In this document: in pieces, positions 57,927 to 64,000 of the stretch
Layout of the letters: the number at the start of each line of letters is the position of its first letter
Position numbering within the stretch: the first letter of the stretch is position 1
Assembly: GCA_958450365.1 (NCBI GenBank)
Contig: CAUEEP010000760.1
Coordinates: 1,286,962 to 1,350,961 of the forward strand
Source: Mesorhabditis belari
Lineage: Eukaryota > Nematoda > Chromadorea > Rhabditida > Rhabditidae
Direction: 5' to 3'
DNA: 64,000 nt
Program-made: the position numbers and the translations under genes
Notes under the pieces: model-generated
Told to the model about the DNA's origin: nothing
The model's input: only the letters and a program-made list of their open reading frames with translations
The model's database searches: none

Positions 57927-58220
57927 TTTAAGACCCTTAGCCGGTATCCAGGAAACTTTTAACCACCGCCAATCGATTCTCCATGTCAATTTACATTGGA
58001 CCCAAGTGCTAAAAATCTGATTTAAAGCTTGTGGAGCGAGCTAGAGGTCATAAAGTTGGGTTGTCGCGACTTTTTTTGCACTTCTGCTCAACTTTAAGCC
58101 ACTCAAGCTCGCCCCACAAGCATTAAATCAGATTTTTAGCTGATAAGTCCTATGTAAATTGACACGGAGAATGGATTGGCAATGGTTAGAAGTTTCCTGG
58201 ATAACGGCTAAGGGTCTAAA
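57927..58220. mobile_element. Foldback element
   Basis: AGACCCTTAGCCGGTATCC (left) pairs with GGATAACGGCTAAGGGTCT (right), CAGGAAACTTTTAACCA with TGGTTAGAAGTTTCCTG, and the inner AAAATCTGATTTAA with TTAAATCAGATTTT. No coding capacity. Confidence 0.85.
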
Positions 58221-59249
58221 ACCTCAACTAAGGGCCTAAACCCCCAAATGTTGTCACAAAAATGCAAAATTTTCCGAGGGAATCTCATTTTAGAAAAATC
58301 TCATTGTGGTCATGATGTAGCCTGAAGATTTTGCTAAATTTTCTTCTTTGAGTGTAAATTGATTGGACGCTTGTGAGCGAAGCTCTAGCGATTCTCCTAA
58401 AAACTCGAGTGGTTCTCCAAAAAATCCTAGCTACGGGCATAGTTTCGGATTTGTAGAAGACAGAAAACACATCTCATTTTTGATCATTCCCCTTCTTTTC
58501 TCAACACTATATCCAAAATCCTATCATTTTCTAATTATGGAAAGTTGTAAAGAAGAAGAAGAAGAAGAAAGAATGAAGAAAAGAATGAAGAGAAGAATTT
58601 CCCGGGATCAAGGATTTTCGGGTGGAAGCCTCCTTGAAGAGATTAGGCCAACTTTGATGCGAAATCGCGTTTTTTTTTTTGGGTTGCGTTAATCCCCATT
58701 TCATTTCCTATTCAACCAAGAAGTTGTTTACGGGGAAATCCTATTGCAAATAGAATGGGATTTGAATGTTTTCAACACTTTAATCATGCATCGAGACATT
58801 GGATATCTGAGTTTACAAGTATACATTGAATTGGACAAGATTTACATTGAATTGGATTGCTTACAATTTGATTTTTCTTTAATATATTGATTTCAACACA
58901 CTTTCATCCATCTTCTAGCTTTTTTGGTCATGAGTTGGGCTCAAAAAAACCTCATTTTGTCCCCACTTCACCCTCCAATCACACCGGCCCGGCTCCGGGT
59001 TTTTTCGAATGTGCTTGGTTGGATGAATCTCTTTCTCAAATATCCATTCATCCATCTAGATCCATCCATTCATCCATCATGTCTCTTTTCGAGTATTCCA
59101 ATCACCTTTTCCAGCTCAATGTTCATCACTTGTGAACGTCCAGAGATTAGCTAAATATTTAGGTTGGTTTGAGTTTAATAGACTGAAGATGATAGGCTAG
59201 AGCTATTGAACTCAAGCTGATAGGCTAAAGTTATTGAAATGAAGCTCTT
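58221..59249. other. Intergenic, nothing recognised
   Basis: Contains a small GAAGAAGAAGAA run near 58550. No exon supported. Confidence 0.4.
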
Positions 59250-59623
59250 GTTTAGCCAGTTTCTAGTTTAGCCAGTTTCCAGTTTAGCCAGTTTCCAGTT
59301 TAGCCAGTTTCCAGTTTAGCCAGTTTCTAGTTTAGCCAGTTTCTAGTTTAGCCAGTTTCCAGTTTAGCCAGTTTCTAGTTTAGCCAGTTTCTAGTTTAGC
59401 CAGTTTCCAGTTTAGCCAGTTTCCAGTTTAGCCAGTTTCCAGTTTAGCCAGTTTCTAGTTTAGCCAGTTTCTAGTTTAGCCAGTTTCCAGTTTAGCCAGT
59501 TTCTAGTTTAGCCAGTTTCTAGTTTAGCCAGTTTCTAGTTTAGCCAGTTTAGCCAGTTTCCAGTTTAACCAGTTTCCAGTTTAGCCAGTTTCCAGTTTAG
59601 CCAGTTTCCAGTTTAGCCAGTTG
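59250..59623. repeat. 16-bp minisatellite
   Basis: About 23 copies of AGTTTCCAGTTTAGCC with a C/T alternation. Confidence 0.95.
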
Positions 59624-59689
59624 GTTCAAAGAAAACAAGCAATCTGGAGATCCAAACAAAAGAGTTGCTCAAGAATATATCCAGCATCA

Positions 59690-60330
59690 ATCCAATCAGC
59701 CATTCTACCAAGCTGTCCAAGTCTTTTCGTTCCTTTTCGTCCTTTCGTTTGCAAACCAACAAATGCACCAATTGAATTACGGTTTTTTTTCATTAGACTT
59801 AAACAGTTTTTGATTAGAATGATGTAATGGCTGAATTAAATTGTTCAAACTTCAGCGCCGTACTCTAGTCCAGCCGACGAGGCCAGATCAATCCAAGAAA
59901 GGAGAGGTCAACTGAGTAGCCTATATCAGAGTAGCCTATATCAGAGTAGCCTATATCAGAGTAGCCTATATCAGAGTAGCCTATATTTGGATCCCAGATT
60001 ACGGGTTCAGGCACGCTATATTAGGTTCTCTAGAAAGTCTTTTCGTCCCTTTTCGTCCTTTCTTTTAAAACCAACAAATGCACCAATTGAACTACGATTT
60101 GTTTCATTCGAAAGATCAATTATTTTTCTGCAAAATAACATTAAAACCGATCAATGGGGACAACAATGTGTAAAGAGTGGGGCACATTGTGCTTTTGCTT
60201 ACTCACCACAAGGTTGGGTATTGAATCGAAAATCTAAACCTGTAACAACTTGTTGTTACAACTGTGGTTTGCTTCTTGAATTAGCATTGAAAATTTGTAG
60301 CTTATTTGTAGCTTAGCTCATTTGTAGCCA
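59690..60330. mobile_element. Two mariner-like MITE fragments around a 15-bp repeat
   Basis: AAGTCTTTTCGTTCCTTTTC at about 59720 and AAGTCTTTTCGTCCCTTTTC at about 60040 both lead into ACCAACAAATGCACCAATTG, which is also seen (inverted) at the right end of the MITE at 9066. Between them lie five copies of AGAGTAGCCTATATC (59912-59985). Full ends are not visible. Confidence 0.6.
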
Positions 60331-61372
60331 TTGGTAAAACATTTGGATTGTCTAGGACTACTCAATTCCATCTAAGTATCAGGCTGTCCAGAAAGTCTTT
60401 TCGTTTTCCTAAGGAAACCTATCTAAAGTTGTCTTATCATCAGAATTCGCAGTTAGCTTTGGGCTTTGTTAACTGTCAGGAATCGTGGTCAGGATTCCTG
60501 ATCGGTTGAATGAAAAGGCTAAATGAAATGGCTGAAAGAAATGGCTGAATGAAGTCAAAAGATAAGCTAGAGAATAAAAAATGGAAATTTGCTCACTTCT
60601 ACTTTGAAGAATTTCGTCTATTTCAACACTTTGATCATCAAAAATCAAAATTTGTGTTCAAAATTTGAATCGTTTCCCTCCTAAAGGCAAATTGGAGTTG
60701 TATTTTTGCCTGAAATCACTTCATGTAAAAGAATCTTTTCACAGATTCACGCTTAATTGCCCTCACTTCTTAATCCGAGCAAGCGGATTTTCCGCCAACA
60801 ATTTGCCACTGAAAATCCCCCAAATATAACTTCATTCTTTTCAAAACTCTTGCATAAAACCAGAAATGATCTCAATTTTTTTTGGAGTTATTCCTTTCCT
60901 CTCCAAATTTCCCCTTCACCTAATCATATTTTGTCGAGGACTTTTTTTCGTTCTCTATCTTTATAGCTATCTATCTCTATCTCTATCTCTATCTCTTTAC
61001 ACTCAATTTTCTATTGAGTAACTATGTAGAACTTTTGCTATTTTGTGCCCAGATTTTAACTGGTTTAACTGGCTAATTTTAGGTTTTATTGATTTTATTT
61101 ATTGCTATGGCTTTAATCAAGTTTCAATCATTGACAAACTTTTCAAAAGTAAAGAGATAGATAATGTTTTGGCTCTTATAACGTTGACGGACTTTCTTAA
61201 TCGGACGTCCGTTTTTGAATCGTTCAACTTTTACTTTGACCTATACTTTGACCTATACTTTCAGAACCGTTTGTTATTGAATAGGTTCAACAACGGATTG
61301 AATAGATTCAACAATACAACAATTCAACTGGTTTTGAGTCGGACGAAATCCAATAATGGACGTAAACATATA
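60331..61372. other. Intergenic, nothing recognised
   Basis: Contains a solo TCAGGCTGTCCAGAAAGTCT terminus at about 60380, a CTATCT run at about 60965 and a GGACGTCC palindrome at 61203. No exon supported. Confidence 0.35.
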
Positions 61373-61893
61373 TTAGGTTGATGCAAAAGTCTTTTTCATT
61401 TTTTTCGTACTTCTGTTGAAAAATAACAAAGTCATCAATTAACCTATGGTTTGCTCTAAATGAAAAGTGTTTATTGTTCAATTTCCCATCTTTTTAAGTC
61501 AATTTGGGTTCCCTTTCAAGCAAATTCGAGAGTGAAAACGGGTTTTTCATAAAAATCTATAAAAACCTCTATAAAGAAATTGGCTGAATCAATTTCTCTG
61601 AAAATCTGAAAAAATATCTAACTTTTTGTGCTCTATCTTTTATTTATTAACATCAAGATTGGTTTCCTTAGCTAAAGCGTCTAAAATGCATCATCGAGCC
61701 GTCGCCTTTTTTGACTACCCGACTTCAAGCTCTCAAAAAAATCTAGACATAAGACATTTTAAACTCGTTTTAATGTCATTTTGCAGAAAAATAATTGGCC
61801 TTTCGAATGCAATAAACCGTTGTTCAATTGGTGCATTTGTTACTTTTTAACGGAAGTACGAAAAAAATGAAAAAGACTTTTGCATCAACCTAA
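61373..61893. mobile_element. Mariner-type MITE, full copy B
   Basis: TTAGGTTGATGCAAAAGTC to GACTTTTGCATCAACCTAA flanked by TA; interior as in copy A at 9066. Confidence 0.88.
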
Positions 61894-61994
61894 TAGAAGA
61901 GCTCACTCAGATGATTGTCTTTTTCAAAGTCTTTTGAATGAGATTAGCTTCGTTTTCCCTATCGTTTAAACCATTAAAATATAATTACCGCTTC

Positions 61995-62195
61995 TACATT
62001 TGATCAATAGTTGTTGACCAATAGTTGTCGATCAATAGTTGTTCATCAATAGTTGTTGATCAATAGTTCTTCATCAATAGTTCTTCATCAATAGTTGTTC
62101 ATCAATAGTTGTTCATCAATAGTTCTTCATCAATAGTTCTTCATCAATAGTTCTTCATCAATAGTTCTTCATCAATAGTTCTTCATCAATAACTC
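61995..62195. repeat. 14-bp minisatellite
   Basis: About fourteen copies of TCATCAATAGTTGT or TCATCAATAGTTCT. Confidence 0.93.
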
Positions 62196-62462
62196 CAAAA
62201 TCTTGGCATCCTTTCCTCGTTTTAAGAAAGCTGTAAATGAAATTGATTTAGTATCTCTTCTCTAAGTGCGCTATTCTTGTACCTTATCGTATTCTTATCC
62301 TTCCTATTTTTGTACCTTATCCTAGTTTTTTCTTTTTCTTTTTTTGAAAAGATTTTTAATTTTTCTAATTTTTATACTTTCTTTTTTCTTTTTTATGTCT
62401 ACACTTTTTCAAGGTTCTTTTAAATAAAGTAATTATATATATAATTCCTTTATTTATATATA

Positions 62463-62608
62463 TGTTACGTCCGAATCTGAGGAGATTCATTCTCCTCTGA
62501 AACGGACGTCCGACTCAGAGATGGACGTCGGACTCAGAGATGGACGTCGGACTCTGAGTCGGACGTCCGTTTCGGAGGAAAATGAATCTCCTCAGATTCG
62601 GACGTAAC
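62463..62608. mobile_element. TGT...ACA element inserted in TATATA, short member
   Basis: TGTTACGTCCGAATCTGAGG to CCTCAGATTCGGACGTAACA, almost entirely palindromic (146 bp), with TATATA on both sides. Internal GGACGTCC palindromes as in the element at 15647. Confidence 0.85.
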
Positions 62609-62959
62609 ATATATAAGAGCCAACGTTTTGCTCTTTAATGTGCAATATTGTGGTTGTGGTCATTTTATGAATTAAAAAGTTATAAAGATCATAACTAGAT
62701 TGAAAGTTTCAAGGCATTTTAGAAAATGGTTCATTTTCATTTTCAATGGTTACTTTAAAAATGATCCTCCGGAAATTAGAGAGCTTCCGGAAACATTGAG
62801 AAAGGCAACGTTCAACTTTGATAAATTGCTGACAAATTTTCTTCGATTTTGATGAACCTTTTGATTTAGCTTTTAGCAATCTAAGTTATTGTTTATTCAA
62901 AATTTTTACATCATTTAAACCATTACAATACGATCTGTGTTTAGTTGAAAGCTGATCTA

Positions 62960-63480
62960 TTGGGTTGGGGAGAATGAGTCGGCGCACAACTTTAAAGGGA
63001 CTTTTTGCACAACATAAAGCCTTCTTTAAACATACGTTTGGTTTCATCAAAAGGATCCACTATTTCTCTACAAAATCACTTTTGAGAGATTCCACAAAGC
63101 TTTTCTTTCGTGGAGTTTATGAACTTCCAAACGCAGCTGGTTAAAATGGCAAAGAGTCCGACTCATCATTTGAACAGTTTCTTTCACATAAACCTTCTTT
63201 GGTGTTTATATAAAAAAGATAGAGCACATTCAATTACTTAAGTTGCCAAATTTGCAGGAAGATCCCACCAATGGTTTTTTCTAGATCACAGTTTGTAGTT
63301 TTTGTGAAAAAATGGCTTTTTCTTGAGCGGAGGCGCTGTTTGAATTTTCTTTTAAATGTCATTTTGTAGAGAATTAGTTAACCATTCTACTGATATCAAA
63401 CGCATATTATTTGACGAAGTCGAATAGAAGTTTTAGACATTTTTTTCATTTTCGGCGCCGACTCATTCTCCCCAACCCAA
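62960..63480. mobile_element. TIR element TTGGGTTGGGGAGAATGAG
   Basis: TTGGGTTGGGGAGAATGAGT and ACTCATTCTCCCCAACCCAA are exact inverted ends (28 bp including CGGCGC), with TA on each side. The first ten bases equal those of the TTGGGTTGGTG family, but the interior differs. No transposase. Confidence 0.9.
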
Positions 63481-63870
63481 TAGTTCTTAAACTAATCTTA
63501 GATCTAGTTCCTAAACTAACCGTAGATCTAGTTCCTAAACTAATCTTAGATTTAATTCCTAAACTAACCGTAGATCTAGTTCCTAAACTAACCTTAGATC
63601 TAATTCCTAAACTAACCGTAGATCTAGTTCCTAAACTAATCTTAGATCTAATTCCTAAACTAACCGTAGATCTAGTTCCTAAACTAATCTTAGATCTAGT
63701 TCCTGAACTAAGCTTAGATCTAATTCCTAAACAAATCTAGTTCTTAAACTAACCTTCGATCTAGTTCTTAAACTAATCTTAGATCTAACTCCTAAACAAA
63801 GCTTAGATCTAGTTCCTAAACCATTCTTAGATTTAGTTCCTAAACTAATCTTAGATCTAGTCCCTAAACT
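63481..63870. repeat. 24-bp minisatellite
   Basis: About sixteen copies of a 24-bp unit (CTAAACTAATCTTAGATCT plus AGTTC) with a CCGTAG variant. It starts at the right TA of the preceding element. Confidence 0.93.
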
Positions 63871-64000
63871 AATCTACGGTTTTAACTTCAAAACTTTAAC
63901 TTTAACTTTACATAGAAAAGATTCTAACCCAAGGATTCCGGATATTAAAACCAATCGGAAGCACAAAATTTTTGCTATATTCTGTAAATTTTGACTGGTA

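Noticed and set aside
1151..64000. A CRISPR array among the many tandem repeats
   Set aside because: The repeats are head-to-tail without unique spacers, and the window is eukaryotic.

Overview
The window looks like nematode nuclear DNA, probably from a rhabditid-type species. It is AT-rich and holds three complete, intron-rich animal genes with short introns and TTTCAG-like acceptors. The protein types fit a nematode: a peroxisomal acyl-CoA oxidase ending in SKL, an alpha-type acetylcholine receptor subunit and a Calx-beta sodium/calcium exchanger. An 18S rRNA relic and a sequence matching the nematode spliced leader SL1 at 19 of 22 bases agree. I assembled every exon by hand from reading frame and splice sites. 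Each of the three genes gives one uninterrupted frame: 829, 548 and 669 codons before the stop.

Layout. 1-13.9 kb: no gene; foldback elements, minisatellites and an 18S relic (4580-4793). 13.9-22.6 kb: sodium/calcium exchanger, minus strand, 20 exons, introns packed with minisatellites and transposons. 22.6-33.0 kb: no gene; terminal-inverted-repeat (TIR) elements, a COX3-like mitochondrial insertion (about 27869-27985), a ~130-bp satellite flanked by direct repeats and a LINE 3' end. 33.0-40.3 kb: acetylcholine receptor alpha subunit, minus strand, 15 exons, with an integrase-bearing TIR element in one intron. 40.3-43.0 kb: intergenic elements. 43.1-50.4 kb: acyl-CoA oxidase, plus strand, 18 exons, with a 700-bp minisatellite in one intron and a mariner relic in another. 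50.4-64 kb: no confident gene; relics, foldbacks and minisatellites.

The three genes share no pathway and do not form an operon. The striking property of the window is its load of simple tandem arrays (more than 25, unit 4 to ~130 bp, nearly every one with its own unit) and of short palindromic elements (more than 20). Most long open frames fall in arrays whose unit is a multiple of three or lacks stops in several frames; they are artefacts. The most interesting candidates are: (i) elements with TGT...ACA ends inserted in TATATA, one encoding the N-terminal part of an integrase; (ii) two foreign-sequence patches (18S and COX3), each beside an array of the same 11-bp satellite; (iii) a minisatellite that contains the terminal bases of the element it touches; and (iv) the SL1-like 22-mer in an intron.
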